DNA from: Rhodobiaceae bacterium UBA7804
GTDB taxonomy: Bacteria; Pseudomonadota; Alphaproteobacteria; Parvibaculales; Parvibaculaceae
Length of the DNA stretch: 64,000 nucleotides
Direction: 5' to 3'
Assembly (NCBI GenBank): GCA_002480495.1
Contig: DLCG01000004.1
Coordinates: 287,328-351,327 of the forward strand
Under the pieces are notes generated by a model. That model did no database searches. It was not told the DNA's origin and saw only the letters and a list, made by a program, of their open reading frames with translations. How positions within the stretch are numbered: the first letter of the stretch is position 1; each line of letters starts with the position of its first letter. The translations under genes and the position numbers were made by a program. Shown one piece after another: positions 41,612-49,181 of this stretch.

Positions 41612-42619
41612 ATGATGAAAAAGAACCCCGCTCCCTCCTTTCCGGCGACGCGCATGCGCCGCAACCGCAAGAGCGACTGGTCGCGCCGCCTCGTCGCCGA
41701 GAATGCCCTTTCGGCGAACGATCTCCTCTGGCCGCTCTTCCTGGTGGAGGGCGAAGGAAAGCGCGAAGCCGTGCCCACCATGCCGGGGGTGGACCGGCTG
41801 AGCGTGGATGAAGCCGTCGCCGCTGCCGAGGAAGCCGCTGCTCATGGCATTCCCGTCATCGCCCTTTTCCCGTTCACCCCGGCGGATGATCGCGATCCGG
41901 TGGGCTCCCTCGCGCATGATCCGAACAATCTCGTCTGCCGGGCCACTAGCGCCATCAAGAAAGCCGTACCGAATATCGGCGTGCTTTGCGACGTCGCACT
42001 CGATCCCTATACGAGCCACGGCCATGACGGGCTGATGAACGGCGACGTGATCCTGAACGACGAAACGGTCGAGGCGCTGGTGAAGCAGACCCTCGTTCAG
42101 GTCGAAGCAGGCTGCGACATCATCGCCCCCTCCGACATGATGGACGGCCGCATCGGCGCGATCCGCGACGCGCTCGAAGCAGCGGGCCACACGAACACGC
42201 AGATCATGTCCTATGCGGCAAAATATGCATCGGCCTTCTATGGGCCGTTCCGTGACGCCATTGGTTCCTCCGGTGCGCTCAAGGGCGACAAGCGCACCTA
42301 CCAGATGGACCCGTCGAATGGCGACGAGGCGCTGCGCGAAGTCGCGCTCGACATCGCCGAAGGCGCGGACATGGTCATGGTGAAACCCGGCCTTCCCTAT
42401 CTCGACATCGTGCGGCGCGTGAAGGACGAGTTCGGCATGCCGACCTTTGCCTATCAGGTCTCGGGCGAATACTCGATGATCGCCGGCGCTATCGAGCGCG
42501 GCTGGTTCGACCGCAACCGCGTGATCCTCGAAAGCCTCACTTCCTTCAAGCGCGCGGGCGCGGATGGCGTCCTCACCTATTTCGCGCTGGAAGCCGCGAA
42601 GCTCCTGAAGGCGGGCTAG
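41612..42619 (+). CDS. hemB: Delta-aminolevulinic acid dehydratase (porphobilinogen synthase)
   Basis: Condenses two 5-aminolevulinates to porphobilinogen. About 335 residues contain Schiff-base lysines in MSYAAKYASAFYGPFRDA and MVMVKPGLPYLDIV. The metal loop reads DVALDPYTSHGHDG, with Ala and Asp where zinc enzymes have cysteines, so it is the Mg-type enzyme. ATGs at 41600, 41612 and 41615 are in frame; 41612 gives the more usual spacing from GGAG. It is divergent from the acyl-CoA dehydrogenase. Confidence 0.95.
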   Translation: MMKKNPAPSFPATRMRRNRKSDWSRRLVAENALSANDLLWPLFLVEGEGKREAVPTMPGVDRLSVDEAVAAAEEAAAHGIPVIALFPFTPADDRDPVGSLAHDPNNLVCRATSAIKKAVPNIGVLCDVALDPYTSHGHDGLMNGDVILNDETVEALVKQTLVQVEAGCDIIAPSDMMDGRIGAIRDALEAAGHTNTQIMSYAAKYASAFYGPFRDAIGSSGALKGDKRTYQMDPSNGDEALREVALDIAEGADMVMVKPGLPYLDIVRRVKDEFGMPTFAYQVSGEYSMIAGAIERGWFDRNRVILESLTSFKRAGADGVLTYFALEAAKLLKAG

Positions 42620-42620
42620 A

Positions 42621-42664
42621 GCGTTTCCGGGTGACGCGGAGACCGGTTCACCGTCCGGAAAGGC
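42621..42664. repeat. GAGCGTTTCC-type repeat after hemB
   Basis: GCGTTTCC (42621-42628) pairs with GGAAAGGC (42657-42664) with one mismatch, around CCGGTTCACCGTCCGG. It begins one base after the hemB stop codon, the same placement as the copy at 9974. Confidence 0.65.
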
Positions 42665-42718
42665 GATAAAATAAGGACTTGAAGTCGTTCATCTGATTCC
42701 GGGGGTTGATGAACGGTT

Positions 42719-43177
42719 TCAGGCGTCGAGCCCTGCCAGCCGGAGCGACGCCTCGCCATGCAGCGCCGCGAGTCCTCCTGCCCTCTCGGTCAGCTCCGCC
42801 AGATCGGACACGAGATGTTTACGTCGCGTCGCCGTTTTTCTGTCGCCGAGCTTCCCGAACATCAGCTCGTAGCGGCCGGGAAAATCCTGCGCGAAGCCGA
42901 GATAAGCTTCCCTCACCGCCTTGGCGCTCGAAGCGCCGTCGACATCCGCAATCAGCATGTCGAACCCCTCGAGCGCGACCGCGCCGAGTAGCTCATCGAG
43001 ATTTGAAAAATGCCGGTAAGGCGCCGCTTCCGACACGCCCGCACGACGCGCCGCTTCCCTCATGGTCAGCGCATGCCGCCCGCGAATATCGATCAGCGTC
43101 GCGGCGGCCTCCATCAGCCCCTGCTTCAGGTCGCCATGATGGTAGCCCGTCTTCTGTCCCCGCATCCGCGCGCGCAT
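42719..43177 (-). CDS. TetR-family transcriptional regulator (short)
   Basis: The N-terminal helix-turn-helix is clear: AAATLIDIRGRHALTMREAARRAGVSEAAPYRHFSNLDELLGAVA. The ligand domain has AYLGFAQDFPGRYELMFGKL, like the WHG-type C-terminal domain. At 152 residues it is shorter than the usual 190-200 and seems to lack the last helices, so it may be a C-terminally shortened gene. ATG at 43165 (MRGQKTGYHHGDLK) is the likelier start. A dyad at 43223 may be its operator. Confidence 0.82.
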   Translation of the reverse strand: MRARMRGQKTGYHHGDLKQGLMEAAATLIDIRGRHALTMREAARRAGVSEAAPYRHFSNLDELLGAVALEGFDMLIADVDGASSAKAVREAYLGFAQDFPGRYELMFGKLGDRKTATRRKHLVSDLAELTERAGGLAALHGEASLRLAGLDA

Positions 43178-43222
43178 TGCCCGTCACTCCACCGGCGTTC
43201 CCGCTTTGTCTCGATAATTTAC

Positions 43223-43241
43223 ATGTTATCGCCGTTAACAT
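43223..43241. promoter_or_regulatory. Candidate TetR operator upstream of the TetR gene
   Basis: ATGTTA-tcgccgt-TAACAT is a perfect dyad in an AT-rich patch 46 bp before the TetR gene. It is in the 137-bp gap between that gene and the ornithine-decarboxylase-like gene. Autoregulation is inferred only from position and symmetry. Confidence 0.4.
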
Positions 43242-43314
43242 TTACGTCAACCTTAATTTGAGAACGCTCCGTGAACGGATCAATTCGTTTTGCCTCAGAA
43301 ACAAATTTCGGAAA

Positions 43315-44463
43315 TTATGAAACGAACTCTTCGTGCATCCCGTCGATCCGCACGATCGTATCGGTGATGAAGCCGTTGAAGCCCGTCTGCATTCCTATGG
43401 AATAGGCGCCCATCAAACCGAATTCGATCCAGTCGCCCTCCCGGATATTTTCGGGAAGATAGAAGGGAAGTTTCAGCACATCGAGACTGTCGCAGGTTGG
43501 CCCGAAGACACGGAACGGACGCAATGGCCCTTCCACGTTTCCTTGCTTGCGGATCGCTCGAACGGGCGGATCGAGATCGCCATCCCTGATTTCCGACAGG
43601 CACCCGTAGATTCCGTCATTGATGTAGAGATCGTCGCCCTTCCTGAGATGGACCTGCGTCAGCACCGAGCATCCCTCGGCGACGAGCGCCCGCCCCGGCT
43701 CGCCGAGAAGCGGCATTCCGGCCCACAACTTCTCCTTCGCATCCGCGATCGTGTCGAAATAGCTCTGCAGCGGCGGCACGTCCTGCTTGTAGCTCGCCGG
43801 GAACCCGCCTCCCACATCGAGATATTCGAGTGCGACGCCTGCCTTGTCCGCAACCTTTCTCGCCATCTCCATCGCCACACGGAAGGCCGCCGGGTCGAGG
43901 CACTGACTCCCGACGTGAAAGGCAAGCGCCGTCCGGCAGCCATGCCCCTGCGCTCGTTTCAGAAGCTCCGCCGCGTCGTCGGGCGCGGCGCCAAACTTCG
44001 CAGAAAGATCGTAGACGGCTTTGCCCTTCGGCGTCGCGATCCGTACTTCGACGGTGATGTCGGTCCCCGCTATCGCGACGAGCTTTTCGAGTTCGTCTGG
44101 ATGGTCGACCACGTAATCCTTGATGCCATAGACATCGGCCGCCGCTTCGAGAGCCCCGCGTCCCTTCACCGGATGGTTGAAGTAGCAATGCGCCTCGGGA
44201 AGCTGCTCCGTCACCTTGGCAATCTCGGAAATCGACGCCGTATCGAAATGCTCGATCCCGCCTTCGTTGAGCGCCTTCAGCACATAGGGATGCGGATTGC
44301 ATTTCACCGCATAGAGAACGGTTCCCGGAAAGCCTTCGACAAAGGTTCTCGCCCGCTCCTTCAACAGGTCGGGAAAGATGCAGAAGACGGGATAGGATGG
44401 ATCGAGCCGCCGGATCACATCCCCGACCGATGCGAAACGAAGCTGCCGCCCGGAACTCGTCAT
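43315..44463 (-). CDS. Ornithine/lysine decarboxylase-like enzyme (fold type III, ODC family)
   Basis: PLP decarboxylase of the eukaryotic ODC/alanine-racemase fold. The PLP lysine is in VLYAVKCNPHPYVL at about residues 50-63. Later come HVGSQCLDPAAF, LDVGGGFPASY, GEPGRALVAEG and the substrate-site cysteine in VFGPTCDSLDVL. The 382-residue length suits ornithine decarboxylase. Lysine or dual specificity cannot be excluded. It likely feeds polyamine synthesis. It overlaps the upstream dehydrogenase stop by four bases. Confidence 0.9.
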   Translation of the reverse strand: MTSSGRQLRFASVGDVIRRLDPSYPVFCIFPDLLKERARTFVEGFPGTVLYAVKCNPHPYVLKALNEGGIEHFDTASISEIAKVTEQLPEAHCYFNHPVKGRGALEAAADVYGIKDYVVDHPDELEKLVAIAGTDITVEVRIATPKGKAVYDLSAKFGAAPDDAAELLKRAQGHGCRTALAFHVGSQCLDPAAFRVAMEMARKVADKAGVALEYLDVGGGFPASYKQDVPPLQSYFDTIADAKEKLWAGMPLLGEPGRALVAEGCSVLTQVHLRKGDDLYINDGIYGCLSEIRDGDLDPPVRAIRKQGNVEGPLRPFRVFGPTCDSLDVLKLPFYLPENIREGDWIEFGLMGAYSIGMQTGFNGFITDTIVRIDGMHEEFVS

Positions 44464-45329
44464 GCCTTGTTCAACCTTGCAATAAGGCTTGAAGTATCCC
44501 AGCGCTTGCCGCCCATCGCCTGAACCTCCGAATAGAACTGGTCGACCAGCGCCGTCACGGGCAGATGCGCGCCGTTCCGCCTTGCCTCGTCGAGGCAGAT
44601 GGAAAGATCCTTGCGCATCCAGTCGACGGCAAAGCCGAAATCGAACTTGCCCTCTATCATCGTCTTGTAACGGTTTTCCATCTGCCAGCTCTGCGCCGCG
44701 CCTTTCGAGATCGTTTCGATCACGGCTTCGGCGTCGAGCCCCGCCTGTTTCGCGAAGTGCAGGCCTTCCGCAAGCCCCTCAACGAGACCGGCGATGCAGA
44801 TCTGGTTCACCATCTTGGTAAGTTGCCCCGCGCCCGAGGGGCCGATCAGTTTTGCCATCCGCGCATAGGCATCGATAACGGGTTTCGCCCTGGCAAAGGC
44901 GTTCTCCTCACCACCAGCCATGACGGTCAGCACGCCATTCTCCGCGCCCGCCTGCCCGCCTGAAATCGGCGCATCGATGAATGCAATCCCGCGCGCCTTC
45001 GCATCGGCGTGGAGCTCGCGTGCGACGGCGGCGGATGCCGTCGTGTGGTCGACGAAGATCGCGCCCTCCCTCATCCCGTGAAAGGCGCCGTGCTCGCCCA
45101 CCGTCACCTCGCGCAGATCGTCGTCATTACCTACGCAGGCGAACACGAACTCCGCTCCCGCGGCGGCCTCGCGCGGCGTCGCCGCGGCTGCGCCGCCATG
45201 GCTTTTCACCCAGGCTTCCGCCTTCGCGCCCGTGCGGTTGTAGACGGTAACCTCGTGTCCGGCTTTCTTGAGATGTCCCGCCATCGGAAATCCCATAACG
45301 CCAAGCCCGATAAATGCGACCTTGCTCAC
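44460..45329 (-). CDS. NAD(P)-dependent beta-hydroxyacid dehydrogenase family protein
   Basis: A 289-residue paralogue of mmsB at 38.3 kb. It has VAFIGLGVMGFPMAGHLKKAGHEVTVYNRT, DAPISGGQAGAENGVLTVMAGG, the catalytic-lysine region GAGQLTKMVNQICIAGLVEG, and a C-terminal DLSICLDEAR segment. The form resembles glyoxylate/succinic semialdehyde reductases as much as 3-hydroxyisobutyrate dehydrogenase, so the substrate is open. The overlap with the decarboxylase gene suggests a role with amine or semialdehyde metabolism. Confidence 0.87.
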   Translation of the reverse strand: MSKVAFIGLGVMGFPMAGHLKKAGHEVTVYNRTGAKAEAWVKSHGGAAAATPREAAAGAEFVFACVGNDDDLREVTVGEHGAFHGMREGAIFVDHTTASAAVARELHADAKARGIAFIDAPISGGQAGAENGVLTVMAGGEENAFARAKPVIDAYARMAKLIGPSGAGQLTKMVNQICIAGLVEGLAEGLHFAKQAGLDAEAVIETISKGAAQSWQMENRYKTMIEGKFDFGFAVDWMRKDLSICLDEARRNGAHLPVTALVDQFYSEVQAMGGKRWDTSSLIARLNKA

Positions 45330-45393
45330 CTGCGGTCTCCTCGTTTCGCTTCCTCGTCGCCTTATCTAACAGGCTGCCAGCTACAAGCGCAAA

Positions 45394-45424
45394 AAAGGCT
45401 CCCGCGCATCGCGCGGAAGCCTTT
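45394..45424 (-). terminator. Rho-independent terminator of the exbB-exbD-exbD-tonB-like operon
   Basis: On the minus strand AAAGGCT and GCGCGG pair with CCGCGC and AGCCTTT (one mismatch, three-base loop), followed by TTTTTT. It lies 21 bases after the stop of the TonB-like gene. Confidence 0.85.
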
Positions 45425-45444
45425 GCCTGATGCCTGTGAAAAAC

Positions 45445-46296
45445 TTACTCGATCCGCCCTTCGGCCGCGATATGTCCCGAGCGGCAGAGCTGCGAGGACT
45501 GCCATGTGCATGGCGCGTAGTAGAGCCGCACGATGTCGCCCTCGCGCGTCATGTCGTAGCAGTCCCGCGTGCCGTACTGGATGGCCTTGGAGCTGTGGCA
45601 CCAGCGGTTGCCCTCGATCCACCAGGTTCCCTCGCCGGATTCCTCGCGCGTCGTCGCGCTGCCGCTGCCCCGATGATAAGTCTGGAAGAAATAATGCTTG
45701 AGGTCGACATCCGTCGTTCCGTCCGGATGCAGCTGGATGGTCGTCTCCACGTAGCGGCTGCTTCCCTGGATGTCGATGCGGCCCATCTCCAGCACGAATG
45801 TCTTGCCCGTCATCTGCGCGCGTATCTGGCCTGCGGTAAGGGAATCGCCCTTCTTGTTGAGTATCGTCTCCTGCGCGTCGCCGCCCGCGCCACCGGCCGT
45901 GCCGCCTTCCGTTCCCCCGCCGGTAGTCGCGGGCTGCTCCACGGGCTCGGGCGTCGGCTCGGGAATTTCTTCCGGAGGCGGCATCGGCTTCGCCGACTTG
46001 CGCACCGCCGTTTCCTTCTTCGGCTCCGGCGGCTTCGGCGGCACGGGCTTCACCTCCGGCTTGGGTTCCTCGATGGGTTTCGGCGGCGCTGCATAGCGCT
46101 CATTGGCGGATCCCGCCGCAAGCTGGAAGGTCACGGACTCGCCGCCACCCGGCCCCGGTCCTCCGAATATGCCGCCGAAGGTCAACAGGAAGGAGAGAAA
46201 CAGCAGCCCGTGCAGCGCAATCGACGCGATCAGGAAGTTCCGCAGGCGAAACTCGCGCGGCTGCATCTCCTCCGTCGCGGCGCCTGCAACGCTCAT
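45445..46296 (-). CDS. TonB-like protein with a non-TonB cysteine-containing C-terminal domain
   Basis: Residues about 21-42 are a single membrane helix carrying the TonB-type Ser-x3-His pattern (S25, H29). Residues about 70-122 are a Pro/Glu/Lys-rich linker of TonB style, and a Gly/Thr/Ala-rich hinge follows to about 140. The expected TonB C-terminal fold is absent. Residues about 143-283 form a different domain with GKTFVLEM, HPDGTTDVDLKHY, GTWWIEGNRWCH and four cysteines (233, 246, 263, 271), probably periplasmic disulfides. It is last in an operon with exbB and two exbD genes. Confidence 0.8.
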   Translation of the reverse strand: MSVAGAATEEMQPREFRLRNFLIASIALHGLLFLSFLLTFGGIFGGPGPGGGESVTFQLAAGSANERYAAPPKPIEEPKPEVKPVPPKPPEPKKETAVRKSAKPMPPPEEIPEPTPEPVEQPATTGGGTEGGTAGGAGGDAQETILNKKGDSLTAGQIRAQMTGKTFVLEMGRIDIQGSSRYVETTIQLHPDGTTDVDLKHYFFQTYHRGSGSATTREESGEGTWWIEGNRWCHSSKAIQYGTRDCYDMTREGDIVRLYYAPCTWQSSQLCRSGHIAAEGRIE

Positions 46297-46697
46297 TGCC
46301 CTCTCTCCGTCAGGATCGTCACCTGCTCGACGCCGGCTTCTCTCAATCCTTCCATAAGCTGCAGCACGGCTTCCGCGGGCGCATCGGCATCGGCCTTGAT
46401 CGCGACGCGCTTCGTATTCGTGTCCTTCAGATGCTTCTCCACCATCACTCCCGAAAGCTGCGCATCCATCACCCTGTCGCCGAGCCAGACGAACCCGTCC
46501 GCCTCCACGATGAGCGTCGTCGGCACCTCCTGCTCGCGATCGTTGAGCATGCCCTCTGGCAGCGACACGGCGACATCCTCTGCGGGCTTCATCGTTCCTG
46601 CGAGCAGGAAGAAGATCAGCAGCAGAAACACCACGTTGATGAGCGGCACCAGCGTTTCGAATTGCCTGCGCGGCGGCTCTTCGTCGAATTCGATCAT
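46293..46697 (-). CDS. exbD: ExbD/TolR-like protein with Asn replacing the proton-carrying Asp
   Basis: A 134-residue ExbD/TolR family protein: a cytoplasmic N-terminus, one membrane helix (about 18-37) and a periplasmic domain. The helix reads VPLINVVFLLLIFFLLAG. The residue after I20 is Asn21 (codon AAC) where ExbD and TolR have the essential aspartate. The periplasmic domain is otherwise normal (TLIVEADGFVWLGDR, RVAIKADADAPAEAVLQLM). It overlaps its neighbours by four bases on both sides, so it is tightly coupled. Confidence 0.92.
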   Translation of the reverse strand: MIEFDEEPPRRQFETLVPLINVVFLLLIFFLLAGTMKPAEDVAVSLPEGMLNDREQEVPTTLIVEADGFVWLGDRVMDAQLSGVMVEKHLKDTNTKRVAIKADADAPAEAVLQLMEGLREAGVEQVTILTERGQ

Positions 46698-47101
46698 TTC
46701 GCGATCTTCTCCACGCGTGCAGTGCCGACATTCTTCGCGCCGGACTCCCGCGCCGCCTCGACGGCGGAAACGAGCGCCTGCGTGCGCGAGCCCTTCTCGG
46801 CGAGGATGGTCACGGTGATGTCCTTGCGTTCGCCGATTGCCGCCTTCAGCCCTTCGGAGAGCGCCGCGCGTTCCACGGGCTCGCCATCGATGGCGATGCT
46901 TCCGTCGCCGTTCAGCCAGATCTCGACCACGCGCGCATCCTTCGGCAGTTCGTCCGCGCTCGGCGCGGGCGTCACCACCGACAGCGACTGCTCCTGCAGG
47001 AACGATGTCGTCAGCATGAAGAAGATGAGCAGCAGGAACACCACGTCGATCAGCGGCGTCAGGCTGGCCATCCCTCTCTTGCGGATGGGTTCCTCGAACA
47101 T
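46694..47101 (-). CDS. exbD: ExbD/TolR-like protein (intact proton site)
   Basis: A 135-residue ExbD family protein. The membrane helix TPLIDVVFLLLIFFMLTTSF keeps the conserved aspartate (Asp19). The periplasmic domain contains VVEIWLNGDGSIAIDGEPV and DITVTILAEKGSRTQALVS. The start at 47101 (MFEEPIRKRG) is chosen; the longer frame has no ribosome site. It is 22 bp after exbB and overlaps the second exbD by four bases. Confidence 0.93.
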   Translation of the reverse strand: MFEEPIRKRGMASLTPLIDVVFLLLIFFMLTTSFLQEQSLSVVTPAPSADELPKDARVVEIWLNGDGSIAIDGEPVERAALSEGLKAAIGERKDITVTILAEKGSRTQALVSAVEAARESGAKNVGTARVEKIAK

Positions 47102-47123
47102 GCTCAGCACTCCCGCCGGTCCG

Positions 47124-47903
47124 CTATTGCGCCGCCCTGGATTGGGTCGCACCCGGCCTTGCATGCAGCGCCGCGATCACGCGCGAGGAAGCGTCGCGCA
47201 TCGACAGCCGTACCTGGTCGATCTTGCCCTCGAGAAGATTGAGCGCGGTAATCGCCGGCAGGGCCACGATGAGACCGACCGCCGTGGTCAGAAGCGCCAC
47301 CCAGATACCGCCCGAAAGCAGCGCCGGATCGACCTGCGTTCCGGCCGCCTCCAGGCTCTGGAAGGCGTTGATCATGCCGATCACCGTGCCGAGCAGGCCG
47401 AGCAGCGGCGAGATATTGCCGATCACTTCGAGCCAGCGCAGATAGCGCTGCAGCGCGCCGATCTCCATGGTCCCCACGCGCTGGATTTCCGCCGCCACGT
47501 CCTCGTCGCGCAGGTCGCCGCGCATCTTCGCCTTGACGCCCGCCGCCATCGCCCTGGCGAGCGGCGTCTTTTGCTTCTTGAGAATGTCGAGTGCCCCGCC
47601 GAGATCGCCCCGCTCCACCTTGTCCACGGCGGGATCGACGAACCCGCGCTTGGAAAGTCCCGCACTCCAGAACTGGACGATCTTCAACAGGATGATCGCG
47701 ACCGCGATGACGGAAAGCACCAGCAGGATCGCGACGATCGGGCCGCCCTTGTCGATCAGCGAACCGATCGAATACCAGACATCTCCGCTGCCGCCTTGGG
47801 CGATGATATCGGCGGCGCCGTTCGCGGCGCCCTCGGCTCCGTTTGCCGCCGCACCCTCCGCCGCACCCGCCGCGGAATCCACGCTTGTCGCTTCTTCAGG
47901 CAT
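47124..47903 (-). CDS. exbB: ExbB/TolQ/MotA-family proton channel protein
   Basis: A 259-residue ExbB-type channel subunit. An Ala/Gly-rich N-terminal stretch (about residues 10-40) precedes three membrane helices. The channel signatures NISPLLGLLGTVIGMI and GIWVALLTTAVGLIVALPAI are intact, with threonines lining the pore. The start at 47903 follows GGGAGGAG at good spacing. It is the first gene of the operon, and a GTAAAC/GTTTAC dyad lies 109 bp upstream. Confidence 0.93.
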   Translation of the reverse strand: MPEEATSVDSAAGAAEGAAANGAEGAANGAADIIAQGGSGDVWYSIGSLIDKGGPIVAILLVLSVIAVAIILLKIVQFWSAGLSKRGFVDPAVDKVERGDLGGALDILKKQKTPLARAMAAGVKAKMRGDLRDEDVAAEIQRVGTMEIGALQRYLRWLEVIGNISPLLGLLGTVIGMINAFQSLEAAGTQVDPALLSGGIWVALLTTAVGLIVALPAITALNLLEGKIDQVRLSMRDASSRVIAALHARPGATQSRAAQ

Positions 47904-48011
47904 TCGCTTGCTCCTCCCGGGGACACGTCCCCACCCCCAACCCATCCGGCTTTCCGTTTGTCCGGGGCCTCCTCCCCCGCTATTAACGGGTGACCACCGG
48001 CGGAATTTTTA

Positions 48012-48026
48012 GTAAACTTGGTTTAC
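48012..48026. promoter_or_regulatory. Perfect dyad between exbB and the MarR gene, candidate operator
   Basis: GTAAAC-TTG-GTTTAC is a perfect 15-bp dyad in an AT-rich patch of the divergent gap 47904-48168. Its size and symmetry suit a MarR-type dimer. It could control the exb operon, the MarR gene, or both. Confidence 0.5.
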
Positions 48027-48168
48027 GAAATCATCGCCGCGCCGGAACGTCAAGCGCCTCGACGAAAAACCACGCGTCATTTTTTTGTCTTGAGCGAAAT
48101 TGCGCGGCGGCTCCGTCTTGATACTGTCACTTTGCGTGTTTTTTCGTGACGCAACGGGACTGAGGGGC

Positions 48169-48672
48169 ATGACAAGAAAAAGAATCGCCGCCGAAGCGGT
48201 ACCGCTGGAAGACGATGCGAACGACATCTTCGCGCCGGAGAATTTCCTGCGCGCGATCACCGATGTCGGCGAGATGCTCGCCATGATCTACGACCGGCGC
48301 ACGGGTCTCACGCGCAATCAGACGCGCATCGTCATCGAACTTCTCGAACGCGATGGCCAGACCCAGACGGAACTGGCGAACGCCCTTTCGATACACAAGG
48401 TTTCCGTCGGCATCTATGTCGGCGAACTGGAGGATATGGGCCTTGTCGAGCGGCGCACGCACCCGACCGACGGCCGTGCGAAATGCATCTACCTGACGCC
48501 CCTGCTCCACGCGAACAAGCATATCGGCCAGCAGCACTACGAACGCATCCATGCCGCCGCAATCGACGGCATCGAACGGGACGACTATCTTACGATGCTG
48601 AAAAGCCTGCGCCGGATGCGCGATAATCTCACGGCGCTCGACGCAGCGGAAAATTCCGGCAAAAAGACCTAG
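48169..48672 (+). CDS. MarR-family transcriptional regulator
   Basis: A 167-residue winged-helix protein. It has LTRNQTRIVIELLERDGQTQTELANALSIHKVSVGIYVGELEDMGLVERR, then THPTDGRAKCIYLTPLL as the wing. The start at 48169 (MTRKRIAAEA) is chosen over a longer open frame. It is divergent from exbB. Its stop codon shares CTAG with the stop of the convergent flavin reductase gene. Confidence 0.88.
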   Translation: MTRKRIAAEAVPLEDDANDIFAPENFLRAITDVGEMLAMIYDRRTGLTRNQTRIVIELLERDGQTQTELANALSIHKVSVGIYVGELEDMGLVERRTHPTDGRAKCIYLTPLLHANKHIGQQHYERIHAAAIDGIERDDYLTMLKSLRRMRDNLTALDAAENSGKKT

Positions 48673-49181
48673 CCGACGGGCGGCAGGAAGTTGTAGCCGC
48701 CGCGGTGATAGAGCAGCGGCCGGCCGTCCTCGACATAGTCGAACTTGAGCACCCGCCCGACCATGATCACGTGGTCGCCCGCGTCGTGCCGTGCATCGAT
48801 CTCGCATTCGAAGTGCGCCAGCGCTTCCTTCAGCGCCGGAATGCCGCTTTCCCCTTCCACAACCTCGATGCCCTCCAGGCTGTGGCCGCCCTTCCGGGCG
48901 AGCCGCGACGACATCTCCCTGTGCTCTTCCCTGAGCACGTTCACCGTGAAATGCGTCGCCTTGCTGAAGACGTCCAGCGTGTCCGACCCCTTGTCGAGGC
49001 ACCAGAGCACCAGCGGCGGGTCGAGCGAGACGGACGAGAAGGAATTGACAGTGATCCCGATCGGTTCCTTGCCTCCCTCCCGCGTCGTCACGACGGCGAC
49101 GCCGGTCGTGAAGCAGCCGAGCGCATTGCGGAACTTGCGCACGTCATGGGCCCCGCCCTTGGTCACCGTCTCGGCCGTCAT
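48669..49181 (-). CDS. Flavin reductase-like domain protein
   Basis: A 170-residue FMN-binding split-barrel protein. It has RKFRNALGCFTTGVAVVTTREGGKEPIGITVNSFSSVSLDPPLVLWCLDKGSDT, the classic HpaC/DIM6 pattern, plus the late HFECEIDARHDAGDHVIMVGRV with the conserved GDH. It probably supplies reduced flavin to a monooxygenase, which is not in the window. It could equally be a stand-alone oxidoreductase. Confidence 0.9.
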   Translation of the reverse strand: MTAETVTKGGAHDVRKFRNALGCFTTGVAVVTTREGGKEPIGITVNSFSSVSLDPPLVLWCLDKGSDTLDVFSKATHFTVNVLREEHREMSSRLARKGGHSLEGIEVVEGESGIPALKEALAHFECEIDARHDAGDHVIMVGRVLKFDYVEDGRPLLYHRGGYNFLPPVG

